A stretch of DNA of 64,000 bases from CAWVSB01 sp046710535 (lineage in GTDB: Bacteria; Pseudomonadota; Gammaproteobacteria; Pseudomonadales; CAWVSB01). The stretch covers positions 248,001-312,000 of the forward strand of contig JBKEHH010000002.1 of assembly GCA_046710535.1 (NCBI GenBank). Direction: 5' to 3'. The position numbers and the translations under genes are program-made. Below are positions 35,520 to 44,861 of the stretch, one piece after another; position 1 is the stretch's first letter, and each line of letters begins with the position of its first letter. Under the pieces are notes generated by a model. It saw only the letters and a program-made list of their open reading frames with translations. It made no database searches and was not told the origin of the DNA.

Positions 35520-35831
35520 ATGTCAGATGTTCCAGTTTATATGGTGGTGAATTTAAAGATTACCGATGTGGGTCCTTATCGTGAATATGAGAAAGGTTTT
35601 TTTGGGATGCTTAAAAAATACGGTGGCTCATTTCTAACATTTGATGACAGCGCCGAGACTTTTGAAGGTGTGGCGCCCCGTGAAGGACGAATGATTATAT
35701 TTAGTTTTCCTTCAGAGCAAGCCGCCAAAGACTGGTATGCCGATGCAGATTATCAAGCCTTGTCTGAGAATAGGCGTGCAGGCACAAAGCTTGAGTTTCT
35801 AACCATGATAAAAGGCATGCCTGTGCGTTAA
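35520..35831 (+). CDS. DUF1330 domain protein
   Basis: This is a 103-residue dimeric alpha/beta-barrel protein. It shows the DUF1330 pattern: YMVVNLKITD and YREYEKGFFGMLKKYGG, then EGVAPREGRMIIFSFPS, and AKDWYADADYQAL followed by a basic stretch. The function of the family is not settled; related folds (EthD, ABM) act as small oxygenases or as partners of degradative enzymes. It begins 14 bp after the HLD-II gene behind a GGAGAG site and so belongs to that operon. Confidence 0.88.
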   Translation: MSDVPVYMVVNLKITDVGPYREYEKGFFGMLKKYGGSFLTFDDSAETFEGVAPREGRMIIFSFPSEQAAKDWYADADYQALSENRRAGTKLEFLTMIKGMPVR

Positions 35832-35977
35832 TTTGATTGTATTGGGTCATAAAAAATGGGTTGCCATTATTAGGTAAAAATTCTGGCAATGGTGTTTGCT
35901 TCGCTTAAAAAAGTTAGCCGACATTACTTAACACAAAGCCCATTACTGAGAGCTATTCGAAACAAGAGGGGTTAAGT

Positions 35978-37115
35978 TTGAAACTACTCAGGCATGCCAT
36001 AATTAAAGTCATCGCTATTGTATTTTTTTCAATTGTCATTTCAATGTTAATAGTTTCGTTTTTGAACCCCTTGGATAATTCAAAAAATATTGAAGAATTT
36101 TATAGCAGTAATCCACAGGCTGGGCCTGATGCTGAATTATGGGGGTGGCGGTTCGTATTTTCGTTGGCAATCAAGCCAGCCTGAAAACAGCCAGTTTCCT
36201 GAGCTAAATATTTTTTATCGTACCTTCGGCAATAGTGATAACCCAGCCATCGTCATGATTCATGGCTGGCCAACAAGTAGTTATGATTTTAAGGCGCTTA
36301 TAGGCGAATTAGAAAAAGACTACTACATAGCCATTATCGACACGCCAGGGTATGGTTTTTCGGACAAACCTAAGGGAGACTATCGTTATTCCATTCCTGA
36401 TGATGCACAGCTAGTCGATCACTTTATTCGAGAGGTTTTAGGGCTTAGTAGATTTACTCTGTTTACCCATGACAAAGGCGCTAGTGTTGGCTTTGCGTTT
36501 CTTACCCTGTATCAGCAAACAACTTCACCTGCTTACCAAATTGATCACCATGTCATTCTCAATGGTGGCATATATCTTCCTTTGGCTGAATTGTCCGCTG
36601 CCCAAAAATATTTGCCGTTGCCAGGTTTTGGTCAATTTATGACTCGATTTATTTTAACCCCTGATAGATTCACAACGCAGTTGGCTAAAGTATATTCGCC
36701 TGCGTTAACCCAGGAAGAACAATTCAATATGTCGTCTATATTTAAGTACCAAGGCGGTACTACGGTGTTTCCGAAAACCCTCAGGTATCTTCAAGACCGG
36801 CATAAATTGGAAACAACGTGGCTGCAAACGCTGAGCCGTAGTGACATACCCGCAACATTAATTTGGGGTGAAAAAGACCCGATTGCCAAAACAGAGATTG
36901 CCGATTTTGTTTGGGACAATCATTTGCGCAATAGGCACGCTGCCGCGTCTTACTGGCGCCTGCCTTGTGCGTCGCACTACCCTCAGAATGACCAGCCAGA
37001 AGCTATCGCTCAATTGGTACGTTGGTCATTATCTGAAGATGAGGCTGCATTTACCGCAGTGCAAAATTCAGCATGCGCTCCTGTTCTGGTAGAGGATATA
37101 CAGCATAACAAGTAA
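35978..37115 (+). pseudogene. Membrane-anchored alpha/beta hydrolase (epoxide hydrolase/MEST-like), frameshifted
   Basis: The N-terminal frame gives a signal anchor (about residues 8-28) and a linker, then ends at 36184. The second frame carries the whole hydrolase domain: IHGWPTSSYDF (oxyanion), DTPGYGFSDKP, the nucleophile elbow FTHDKGASVGF, the acid in WGEKDPI and the base in CASHYPQND. The frames meet in a GGGGG run near 36140, so one base change or a sequencing error separates them. The Trp that follows the nucleophile in dehalogenases is Lys here, so epoxide hydrolase-like chemistry is more likely. If the break is an error, the gene is intact. Confidence 0.65.
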
Positions 37116-37296
37116 ACACACTCGACGTACGAATGCGTGGCTGCTTTAGGCGTGTATGCTTTAAAGCTTTATTGAGTAACTTTTACTTATCTATATTGAA
37201 TAAGGTTATCTAGCATCTGAATGATGCTTTGTTAATACAAGTCTTTTGTAACTTCCTCAAAACTGGCAATCATAAGCGTTGCCGTCTTCTTTATTG

Positions 37297-37313
37297 TGTC
37301 ATAAGATATGACA
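37297..37313. promoter_or_regulatory. Candidate operator, TGNCA-N7-TGNCA type (site 5)
   Basis: The sequence TGTCATAAGATATGACA is a perfect inverted repeat in its 5-bp arms. It covers the -35 (GTGTCA, 37296-37301) and spacer of a promoter whose -10 is TATAAT at 37319-37324 with a 17-bp spacing. It is 31 bp before the ATG of the small gene at 37345. It is one of the two cleanest copies of this site. Confidence 0.6.
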
Positions 37314-37344
37314 AAAATTATAATAATTATAAAGGAAATGTTAA

Positions 37345-37767
37345 ATGGCTGCTATCGACCCTACTGAACAGCAATTAGAGCAACTGACAAGTGGTGATAA
37401 GGAAGGGCCTGTTCACTTTGTAAATTTACTTAGGTTTAAAGATGTTGCGGATTACCCCGCTGATCATGAGATGGCAGGCAAGAAAATAAGCGGTGAGGAA
37501 GCTTATGACATTTATGGTGCGGTTGCGTTTAAGCATGTGACTCAACGTGGCGGTCGACTGATTAACCTTAATACTGTTCAACAGCAACTTATAGGCAACT
37601 CTACCCAGTGGCACCGAATTGCCACCATGGAATATCAAAACGCAGATGCATTTATTGAAATGATCGCTGCCCCTGAATATAAGGCGGCCGTTGTGCATCG
37701 GATTGCTGGGCTAGAAGCGACAGAAATTTTTGTCACAAGACCATTAATTAAGGAACCAATAGGCTAG
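37345..37767 (+). CDS. DUF1330-like dimeric alpha/beta-barrel protein
   Basis: This 140-residue cytosolic protein resembles the longer DUF1330-type proteins: GPVHFVNLLRFKDVADYP and AYDIYGAVAFKHVTQRGG, then QWHRIATMEYQNADAFIEMI and EATEIFVTRP. Several relatives are annotated only as conserved hypothetical. An AAGGAA ribosome site precedes the ATG, and a well-formed promoter plus operator lies upstream. It is followed within seven bases by an SDR gene and then a long GST gene, which together look like one transcript. Confidence 0.75.
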   Translation: MAAIDPTEQQLEQLTSGDKEGPVHFVNLLRFKDVADYPADHEMAGKKISGEEAYDIYGAVAFKHVTQRGGRLINLNTVQQQLIGNSTQWHRIATMEYQNADAFIEMIAAPEYKAAVVHRIAGLEATEIFVTRPLIKEPIG

Positions 37768-37773
37768 TACATA

Positions 37774-38543
37774 ATGGATAAACTATTAGATTTTACCAAT
37801 AGAGCGATATTGATTACAGGTGCAGGCAGTGGGTTTGGAAAACTTCTGGCCAATGAGTTCAGTGAGCGTGGTGCCAATTTGGTCCTAGCCGATATTAATA
37901 CGGCGGCCTTGGAGTGTGTGGCCGATCAGCTACAGTGTGGGCAAGGTACAGTCATTACTCAGAGACAACAAATATAGCCCAAGAAGATGACTACCGCGCG
38001 CTTGTTGATACCGCTATAGCAACATTTGGCGGGATTGATATTGCTATTAATAATGCGGGTATCTCACAGCAAGCTAGCATATTGCATAAAATGGAAGAGG
38101 CCAGTTTTGACTCCCAAATAGATGTAAACCTTAAAGGTGTTTTCTTTGGTATAAAGCACCAGCTTAAGGCGATGATTAAAAGCGGCGACGGCAGTATTTT
38201 AAATGTAAGTTCTATTGCTGGTACTGAAGCTGCTCCTACTGTTGTCAGTTATGGCGCTGCAAAACATAGTGTTATTAGCCTAACTAAAACAGCTGCAGTG
38301 GAGTACGGCAGTAAAGGTGTGCTGGTGAATGCTGTATGTCCATTCTTGGCGGCTACGCGATTGTTAGAGCAAGGCGAGGGGATGGATCAAAGTGTGCGCG
38401 ATGCTATTGCCATGCGCAGCCTCATGAGACGCATTGGAGAACTACAAGAAATTGTTAATACAATGGTATTGCTCTGTTCACCCGCTAACTCTTATATGAA
38501 TGGCCAAGTTATTTTAATAGATGGTGGCATGTCGGCGTATTAA
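37774..38543 (+). pseudogene. SDR-family oxidoreductase, frameshifted
   Basis: This would be a short-chain dehydrogenase of about 255 residues. The first frame gives AILITGAGSGFGKLLANEF (the cofactor-binding Rossmann motif) and LADINTAAL, and stops at 37977. The second frame continues with ALVDTAIATFGGIDIAINNAG, LNVSSIAGTE, YGAAK as the YxxxK pair, and GQVILIDGGMSAY. The join lies near 37960-37966 and needs a one-base shift. All catalytic parts are present, so this may be a sequencing error or a recent mutation. Confidence 0.7.
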
Positions 38544-38576
38544 CGTCGGTCTAATTGATTTTATTGGCAGTTAATT

Positions 38577-39656
38577 ATGCAGGTATTAAAAATGAAAAAA
38601 TTTTCCTCCCCCGTTATGCTTCAAGGTGCTCATGCTAGCCCTTACACACGTAAAGCTCTGGGCGTGTTGCGCTACAGGCGAATACCTTATCGGTTTATTA
38701 TCGGCATACCTGGTGTTATGACTGAAAGCGGGCATATTGATTCAGCTAGCTTACCTGCTGCTAAACCGTCCTTGTTGCCAACATTTTATACCCAAGACGG
38801 TGATGAAAGCGTGCAGGCAGTGACGGACACTACACCGATTTTAGAGCAGCTTGATAAGGATTTTTCTGGTCGTAGTGTACATCCCAGTGAGCCCGTATTG
38901 AATTTTATTAATTATGTACTGGAAGATTATGCGGACGAATGGCTGACCCGTTGTATGTTTCACTTTCGCTGGGCGTTTGAGGCCGATATTGAAAAAGCCA
39001 GTACGCTATTACCACTATTTAGCTCTACTAAGTTAACGCCTGATGTTGCTAAACAAATGAAAGACCATTTTTCAGCGCTGCAAACTAGCAGGCTTTATGT
39101 GGTTGGATCTAATGAGGTTACGGCGCCACTAATAGAAAGTAGTTATGTTCGGTTGCTGGGGTTGCTGGAAAAGAATTTTCAGTCGCATGCATTTTTGATG
39201 GGGGCACGGCCAGGCTCTAGCGATTTTGGTTTTTTTGGTCAGCTAACTTGCCTTACTCATTTTGACCCAACCGCTATGGCGCTCACACTAGAGCATTCAC
39301 CGCGCGTGTATGCGTGGACAGAGCGGGCAGAGGACTTATGTGGTTATGAGGTACAACAAACTGACTGGCTTGATGCAACTGAACTACCAGACACTACAAT
39401 AGCCTTACTGCAGGAGGTTTCGCGTACCCATATGCCACAACTATTAGCTAATGCTAAGGCATTAAAGGCTGGGGAAAAAAACTTTGAAACCGAGATTGAC
39501 GGGCTAATTTGGTCGCAGCCTAGCTTCCCTTATCAGGGTAAATGTCTGGGTTGGATTAGAGAAAAATACAATTTTCTACAAGGTGAAAATTTAGCCGTTA
39601 CTAGCGGTATATTGGCTGCCAGTGGCTTACTGCCTTTAGTAGAAGAGCCTATTTAG
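38577..39656 (+). CDS. Long-form glutathione S-transferase-like protein
   Basis: This 359-residue protein belongs to the long GST set. It has LQGAHASPYTRKALGVLRYR at the N-terminus (SPYTRK replaces SLYTAK) and LPTFY plus TTPILEQLDKDF in the glutathione-contact region. FHFRWAFE parallels AMHYRWNF of the other copies, and MGARPGSSDFGFFGQL is the capping box. It shares the extra C-terminal part but is the most divergent in detail. Either the ATG at 38577 or the one at 38592, which has CAGG upstream, may be used. It ends just before a hairpin between convergent genes. Confidence 0.77.
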   Translation: MQVLKMKKFSSPVMLQGAHASPYTRKALGVLRYRRIPYRFIIGIPGVMTESGHIDSASLPAAKPSLLPTFYTQDGDESVQAVTDTTPILEQLDKDFSGRSVHPSEPVLNFINYVLEDYADEWLTRCMFHFRWAFEADIEKASTLLPLFSSTKLTPDVAKQMKDHFSALQTSRLYVVGSNEVTAPLIESSYVRLLGLLEKNFQSHAFLMGARPGSSDFGFFGQLTCLTHFDPTAMALTLEHSPRVYAWTERAEDLCGYEVQQTDWLDATELPDTTIALLQEVSRTHMPQLLANAKALKAGEKNFETEIDGLIWSQPSFPYQGKCLGWIREKYNFLQGENLAVTSGILAASGLLPLVEEPI

Positions 39657-39676
39657 ATATTTTAATAACGACTTTG

Positions 39677-39706
39677 TTGTCTGCTAATTATTTGATTAGC
39701 AGACAA
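39677..39706. terminator. Bidirectional transcription terminator hairpin
   Basis: A perfect 12-bp inverted repeat (TTGTCTGCTAAT and its complement) encloses a 6-base loop, exactly between the convergent GST gene and the sulfatase gene. The tail lacks a strong T run, so termination may be weaker than at the 17.9 kb hairpin. Confidence 0.65.
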
Positions 39707-39729
39707 TATATTGAGTTTTGATCGAATAG

Positions 39730-41553
39730 TTAGTTAAGAGTTTTCTTTCTGCGTAGCATTACTATTACTACAAATATCAGTAGCAATACTGCGATGATCT
39801 TACCGCCGCTATCTTCCATTATGTAACCGAGTTGTTTCTTAACTCCGTTGCGGCCAGCTTGTTCGGTTTGGTGATAATCTTTGGGTACCGCTATTACGCC
39901 GTTCTCGCTAGCATAGCGTTCATATTCACTGAGTAGGTCGGCAAATACCTGTGCTTGGCTGGCTTCAAGGGCGTTGGTTTCACCGGGGTCTTGGGCAATG
40001 TTGTATAAATGCCATTGGCCATCGTTGTCATCATCATTGCCTGCGCTGCGGTTCAGAATTATTTTATAGTCGCCTTTGATTAACGCCGCATTGCCGCCAA
40101 TCTCATAAGCAATAACGTCACTGCCGGTATAAACGGTATCAACAGCCCCAGTGATTACCGGTAATAGATTTTTGCCAGTTATCGGCTCAATACTTTTGCC
40201 TTGGTACTCAGTGCCGGGGTGTTCTGTTCCTGCGATAGCCAGAATGGTAGGTGCTAAATCTTTTACAAAGGCTTTGCTGTGACTAATAGTGCCTTGCATG
40301 GCTTTACTCAAGGTGGGGCCGCTAATGATCATCGGCACTCGCATGCCACCTTCGCCCGCATGGAATTTATAGTGGCCTAAAGGGCCGCTAGCGGCACTGG
40401 CAAAGCTTGCGCCGATGGTGTTGTAGCTACCACGCTCACCCAATGTTTCATAGTCGTTGCTATAGCCCAGTAAATGTTCAATGGCAAATGGTGCAAGCGG
40501 GTTCATAATATAAGGGTCTGACGGTTCTGGGCCGTTGTCTGAGGTGAAGATAATAACGGTATTATTATACTCGCCAATGTCTTTTAAGTAGTTGACCAGC
40601 CTGCCTATATGAAAATCCATGGCATCAATCATGCCAGCGTAAACGGCCATGCGTTTGCTGTTAAAGCGTTGTTCTTGCGCTGTTAATGCATCCCAGTCTT
40701 GCGTGCTGTTCATTGTTTTTACTGGCGCGTCATTACGGATAAGCCCCAAATCTTTTACGGCTTGCTGGCGCGCTTCTTTCAATGCGCTCCAACCGTGCTG
40801 GTAAGTATCAATATACTTTTCGGTGTACTCGCGCGGTGCTTGCACAGGTATATGTACGGCTTGAAAAGCCAGGTAGGAGAAAAATGGTTGATCACTGCCG
40901 CGATTAGTCTCAATTTGTGAAATAGCGTTGTCGACTAAAAACTTAGATGAGTAAAAATCCTCAGGCAACTCAATTTCTGCGCCATTTTTATACCACAAGG
41001 TCTTGCGGTAATTGGGCAGATAAGATTGGCTGGTCCAGTTATCGCCACCTGAAAAAGGCATCATCACTGTTTGCTCAAAGCCACGGTTAATTGGCATTAG
41101 CGATTTGTCTTCATAGCCAAGATGCCACTTGCCTGCCATATTGGTGTGGTAGCCAGATTCTTTTAGCAATGTCGCAACGGTGACAACATTGTGGTTAAGG
41201 CTGCCGCGATACAACGGCGAGTGGGACTGCTCGGCAGTAAGCGCTTCAGCGATATTGGCAACCCCCGCACGATGGCTATCAACGCCGGTTAGCAGCATGG
41301 CGCGGGTTGGTGCACAACTGGCAGTCGTATAGTAACGACTAAAGCGCAGGCCTTGCTGGGCGAGCAGGTCAAGGTTGGGGGTGTTGATTTCACTGCCGTA
41401 GGACGCTATATCTGAATAGCCCAAATCGTCAGCCAAAATAACGACAATATTGGGACGGCTATCTTGGGATTTGTTGTCAATCGCGGGTGTGGCGAATACC
41501 TTAGTCGCTAAAACTAGGCAAATTAGGATGAGTAATCGTGGCTGTTTAGTCAT
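39730..41553 (-). CDS. Secreted arylsulfatase-type sulfatase with C-terminal membrane anchor
   Basis: This is a type I sulfatase of about 607 residues. After a signal peptide (ending near KVFATPA) it shows the metal-site VVILADDLGYSD, the formylglycine motif CAPTRAMLLTG, and the conserved GKWHLG. The second metal region FTSDNGPEPSD follows. A C-terminal hydrophobic helix (VLLLIFVVIVML) with a basic tail would anchor it in a membrane, which is unusual. The ATG at 41553 gives a normal signal sequence; the frame also has a TTG 24 bases earlier. No formylglycine-generating enzyme is in the window. Confidence 0.87.
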   Translation of the reverse strand: MTKQPRLLILICLVLATKVFATPAIDNKSQDSRPNIVVILADDLGYSDIASYGSEINTPNLDLLAQQGLRFSRYYTTASCAPTRAMLLTGVDSHRAGVANIAEALTAEQSHSPLYRGSLNHNVVTVATLLKESGYHTNMAGKWHLGYEDKSLMPINRGFEQTVMMPFSGGDNWTSQSYLPNYRKTLWYKNGAEIELPEDFYSSKFLVDNAISQIETNRGSDQPFFSYLAFQAVHIPVQAPREYTEKYIDTYQHGWSALKEARQQAVKDLGLIRNDAPVKTMNSTQDWDALTAQEQRFNSKRMAVYAGMIDAMDFHIGRLVNYLKDIGEYNNTVIIFTSDNGPEPSDPYIMNPLAPFAIEHLLGYSNDYETLGERGSYNTIGASFASAASGPLGHYKFHAGEGGMRVPMIISGPTLSKAMQGTISHSKAFVKDLAPTILAIAGTEHPGTEYQGKSIEPITGKNLLPVITGAVDTVYTGSDVIAYEIGGNAALIKGDYKIILNRSAGNDDDNDGQWHLYNIAQDPGETNALEASQAQVFADLLSEYERYASENGVIAVPKDYHQTEQAGRNGVKKQLGYIMEDSGGKIIAVLLLIFVVIVMLRRKKTLN

Positions 41554-41813
41554 TGTTGATAATCTGCTTTTTGGCAATGCTTGAGTTATATAGTGTTACT
41601 AGCTTAGGTTGGTTTTAATTTGAGAACTGTTAAAATACTACGTTCTAGACACAGTTTGGTTGAGTTACTGCAGTGTCTCGCAACACTACGTCTGCTTAAG
41701 TAACTCTGTCATAGATGAAGCGGCGTAACGACGATACCTAACTGTTTTCATTAGTTATCGCTTACGCCAGTTAGTGTTCTTCCTGAAATAAAGAGCGTGC
41801 CATTACTGGCTGG

Positions 41814-42191
41814 CTAATTTTTTTCAGTAAGCCGTTTAGCCCCAACTATTAACACTGTAGCGACCACAACCTCTACCACAATTTGTTCTGCGGCAAACGG
41901 TGCCCCATGTGCAAGCCATGCAATAGTTCTAAATAGGGCAGTGCAGCCAAGTAGCAGCGCAGGTGCATAAAACCAACTAGCGGTTCTCGTCACAAGGGCA
42001 ATAAGTGTCATTGCGCCGCCAGCGAAAAAGAAGGCACCTAAATCGCCTATTTGGGTACTACGTCCTAGTCCTTCAAGTAATGGCATTCCTAAATCAGCAG
42101 CTGAACCGCTTGGGTCAATGAGCCAGCGCAAACCAAGAAATACAAATAGAGTGCCAAGTAGTGCGATGATTATTGTTAGTGCTTTATTCAT
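41814..42191 (-). CDS. Small four-TM membrane protein (DUF4345-like)
   Basis: This is a 125-residue hydrophobic protein with about four transmembrane helices. The pattern FVFLGLRWLIDPSGSAADLGMP near the N-terminus, then GDLGAFFFAGGAMTLIAL and ALFRTIAWLAHG, resembles DUF4345-type membrane proteins. The function is unknown. It lies downstream of the PfpI-like gene, at the end of the minus-strand run that starts at 46564. The 260 bp between it and the sulfatase at 41553 hold no gene that I can see. Confidence 0.65.
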   Translation of the reverse strand: MNKALTIIIALLGTLFVFLGLRWLIDPSGSAADLGMPLLEGLGRSTQIGDLGAFFFAGGAMTLIALVTRTASWFYAPALLLGCTALFRTIAWLAHGAPFAAEQIVVEVVVATVLIVGAKRLTEKN

Positions 42192-42269
42192 AATAGTTAT
42201 CTCTTTTGTTGTTATTGCTTTTTTGCTTAGCAGCTTTTTTAGGCGCTACTACATTAGCGCCCCATCTTA

Positions 42270-43118
42270 TTATCTGTTGGCGATAATGGCCATCATTGTA
42301 TGAGCTGTCTCTAGCCCTGAATTTTGGTTTTGTCCGGTAACAAAACGTTGTTCTTTATCTACACTTACATGGGTTGCCAAAAAGTCGATAAATTTAGTTT
42401 GGCTTTCAAAAATAACACCAGCTTTGCGTAACTCTGTTTCAGGGTGTAAGGGAGTAATTTCTATGCCTAGCTGTTTAATTTGTTTGTCGGTTACACCAGT
42501 CATTTTTCTGCCGGCAATGAGTAAGTTGCCTTGTTGGTCTTTAGCGTTAACCAAACCTAATACACCGTGGCATACGCCGCCAATAATGGCTTGTTTGTCA
42601 GCGTAATAGGCGTTGCTAATTTGTTCTGCCAAAACTTCTGACTGAGCTAGATCGTATGCTGCGCCCCAGCCGCCAGAGATAAAGACAATGTCGTATTGGC
42701 TGATGTCTACGTCGTCAATTTTGATGGAATTTTTAGCTTTGGCTTGAGCGCCGGCGTCGTCTAAATAGCGTTTATCTTCAGGGCTGATAATAGGGCGCGA
42801 GAATGTTTGTGGGTCAATGGGGGTTTCGCCGCCTTTAATGCTGGCAATATCTACCTGCATGCCGCCATCAAGAAAGGTGTAATACGGGTGGGTCATTTCA
42901 GAAGCCATCACGCCGGTGGCGTCGCCAGTTGTTTCACCCGGGGCATTTAGTATGCCGTGGCTAGTGGTAATAATTAGGGCTCGCTTGCCTGGTAGCTCAG
43001 TTTTGGGGCCGTTATAGTCTGGGTGCAGGCCTACGTTATGTAAAATACTGGGTAGTGCAATAGCAATTGTGATAACGGTTGCGACAACAGCTGCGCCAAC
43101 TTTGGTTATAGTCTTCAT
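42270..43118 (-). CDS. DJ-1/PfpI-family protein with signal anchor
   Basis: This is a 282-residue class I glutamine amidotransferase-like protein of the Hsp31/PfpI group. The N-terminal hydrophobic helix (about residues 8-25) suggests export. The domain has ALIITTSHGIL, DIVFISGGWGAAYDLAQ and the nucleophile-elbow GGVCHGVLGLV with the reactive Cys followed by His. Family members are glyoxalase III-like enzymes, proteases or deglycases. An exported form next to sulfatases is unusual. It is preceded by the sulfatase gene at 43173. Confidence 0.82.
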   Translation of the reverse strand: MKTITKVGAAVVATVITIAIALPSILHNVGLHPDYNGPKTELPGKRALIITTSHGILNAPGETTGDATGVMASEMTHPYYTFLDGGMQVDIASIKGGETPIDPQTFSRPIISPEDKRYLDDAGAQAKAKNSIKIDDVDISQYDIVFISGGWGAAYDLAQSEVLAEQISNAYYADKQAIIGGVCHGVLGLVNAKDQQGNLLIAGRKMTGVTDKQIKQLGIEITPLHPETELRKAGVIFESQTKFIDFLATHVSVDKEQRFVTGQNQNSGLETAHTMMAIIANR

Positions 43119-43172
43119 TAACTCTCTCTATCTAATGTTTTATTTTATAAAATGGGTCTTTTGCCAAACATG

Positions 43173-44843
43173 TTAGTTTGGGAAATAAATATATTCGTCG
43201 GTTTTCTCATAGGGTGCACCGCCATGTTTGTCTATACGCTGCACTGTATCCGCGGTGCTGGGCCACGATGAGGGTGCCTGTTCTTTGTTATGCATACCCA
43301 ATAATATCTCTAGTTCAGCAACTTTTTTGGCTTCATATTCTGCCAAGTTGGTTTGTTCGGTAGGATCTACTTCAAGATTAAATAGCCATTTTAACTGGGG
43401 TGCATCACGGCCGTTTTTTGAATCATCTGACGTGATTAATTTCCAGCCTTTGTGCCATACGGTTTGATGGCTGCCTTGGCGCCAAAATAATGTTTCGTGG
43501 GGTGCGCCTTGCGTTTCACCAGTGATAAATGGCAGCAAATCTACGCCATCCATTTTTCTATCAGTCGGTATTTGTGCGCCGCCGGCGTTGGCAAAGGTAG
43601 GGAATAAATCGATGTGATGAATAGCCTCATCAACAACTGTGCCCGCTTTAATTCTAGCTGGCCATTTGGCCATATAGGGCACATGGGTGCCGCCTTCAAA
43701 ATGGTTTAATTTCCAACCACGATAAGGCTTGTTAATATCTGCCAAGTGAATATAACCAGCACCGCCGTTGTCGCTGGTAAACACAATAAGGGTGTTGTCG
43801 CTTAAACCGTTAGCCTCAAGAGTTTTTACAATTGTCCCAATGCTTCGGTCTACTGCTTTGATCATGGCTGAGTAGACCCGCAGACCGTGATCTTCTATAT
43901 GGCTTAAGGAGTCGTAGTCAGCCTTGGTGGCTTGTACGGGGTTATGTACCCCCCAATGAGCTAGGTATAAAAAGAAGGGGCGGTTTTTATTTGCCTCAAT
44001 GATTTTAACGGCTTCACGGGTGTAGTAGTCAGTTAGGTAGCCATCGGGTTGAAATTCGTTGCCGTTAAAGCGAGCTTTGTATTGCCCCGTCGCCCATACC
44101 ATGCGCTCTACGGCTTCATCGTCAGCGATGTAGTTAACAACATTGGGGTGGTCTTTGGGTAAATATAAGGAGCCTGCTAGCTCGAGCGAGTCATCAAAGC
44201 CTTGGGCTTGTGGGCGCATGTTGTCGATAGAGCCTAAATGCCATTTACCAATATGAGCGGTGTAATAGCCCTGTTCTTTTAATGCTTCGGCTATGGTGAT
44301 TTGCTCGGTTTCCATTCCCAGCTCTGATATCGAGGGCAACAGCGCGGCTGCGTCGATGTCGATAAAGTTTGGCAATGGGCCAGGGTTAGTCTCTTCCATC
44401 CAGTTAAAAATCACCGGGCCAAGTTTAAAAATTGGCGTATATTCAAAACCAAAGCGAGTTGAATAACGACCAGTTAAGGCGGTAGCACGTGACGGGGCGC
44501 AAACCGCATTGGCGGCATAGCCATTATTAAAGCGAACGCCTTGTTGAGCGAGTGCGTCGATATTTGGCGTCATAACTGTGCCGTCACCTGCGCCGCCGTT
44601 ATATAGCGACACGTCGTTAAAACCCATATCGTCAGTCATAATAAAAATTATATTAGGCGAGCGCTCGCTAGGTGCTAGTTCTGCAGTGTTTGGCCCTTGC
44701 TGCCATTCGATAGGCACATTCGGCGGTATGTCTTTAAAGTTGATGGCAATAGGGGCTGCCCAAAGTAATAGACTTACTCTGTTTTGCCAGCTGATGCTGA
44801 TGCCAACGACAATCACAACAATTGCGATAAGTAGTTTTTTCAT
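43173..44843 (-). CDS. Membrane-anchored arylsulfatase
   Basis: This is a second type I sulfatase, 556 residues. An uncleaved N-terminal helix (about 4-18) anchors the enzyme outside the inner membrane. Motifs are IIFIMTDDMGFNDVSLYNGG, the formylglycine site CAPSRATALTG, then HIGKWHLGS and FTSDNGGAGY. It differs strongly from the sulfatase at 39730, so the two may act on different esters. It is co-transcribed with the membrane-tethered DUF1330-like gene 19 bp upstream and the PfpI gene downstream. Confidence 0.88.
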   Translation of the reverse strand: MKKLLIAIVVIVVGISISWQNRVSLLLWAAPIAINFKDIPPNVPIEWQQGPNTAELAPSERSPNIIFIMTDDMGFNDVSLYNGGAGDGTVMTPNIDALAQQGVRFNNGYAANAVCAPSRATALTGRYSTRFGFEYTPIFKLGPVIFNWMEETNPGPLPNFIDIDAAALLPSISELGMETEQITIAEALKEQGYYTAHIGKWHLGSIDNMRPQAQGFDDSLELAGSLYLPKDHPNVVNYIADDEAVERMVWATGQYKARFNGNEFQPDGYLTDYYTREAVKIIEANKNRPFFLYLAHWGVHNPVQATKADYDSLSHIEDHGLRVYSAMIKAVDRSIGTIVKTLEANGLSDNTLIVFTSDNGGAGYIHLADINKPYRGWKLNHFEGGTHVPYMAKWPARIKAGTVVDEAIHHIDLFPTFANAGGAQIPTDRKMDGVDLLPFITGETQGAPHETLFWRQGSHQTVWHKGWKLITSDDSKNGRDAPQLKWLFNLEVDPTEQTNLAEYEAKKVAELEILLGMHNKEQAPSSWPSTADTVQRIDKHGGAPYEKTDEYIYFPN

Positions 44844-44861
44844 GGCAATAACCTATGAGAC

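Noticed and set aside
41581..41813. Possible TGNCA-type operator in the gap upstream of the sulfatase at 39730
   Set aside because: TGTCATAGATGAAGCGG and TGCCATTACTGGCTGGC each have only one matching arm.
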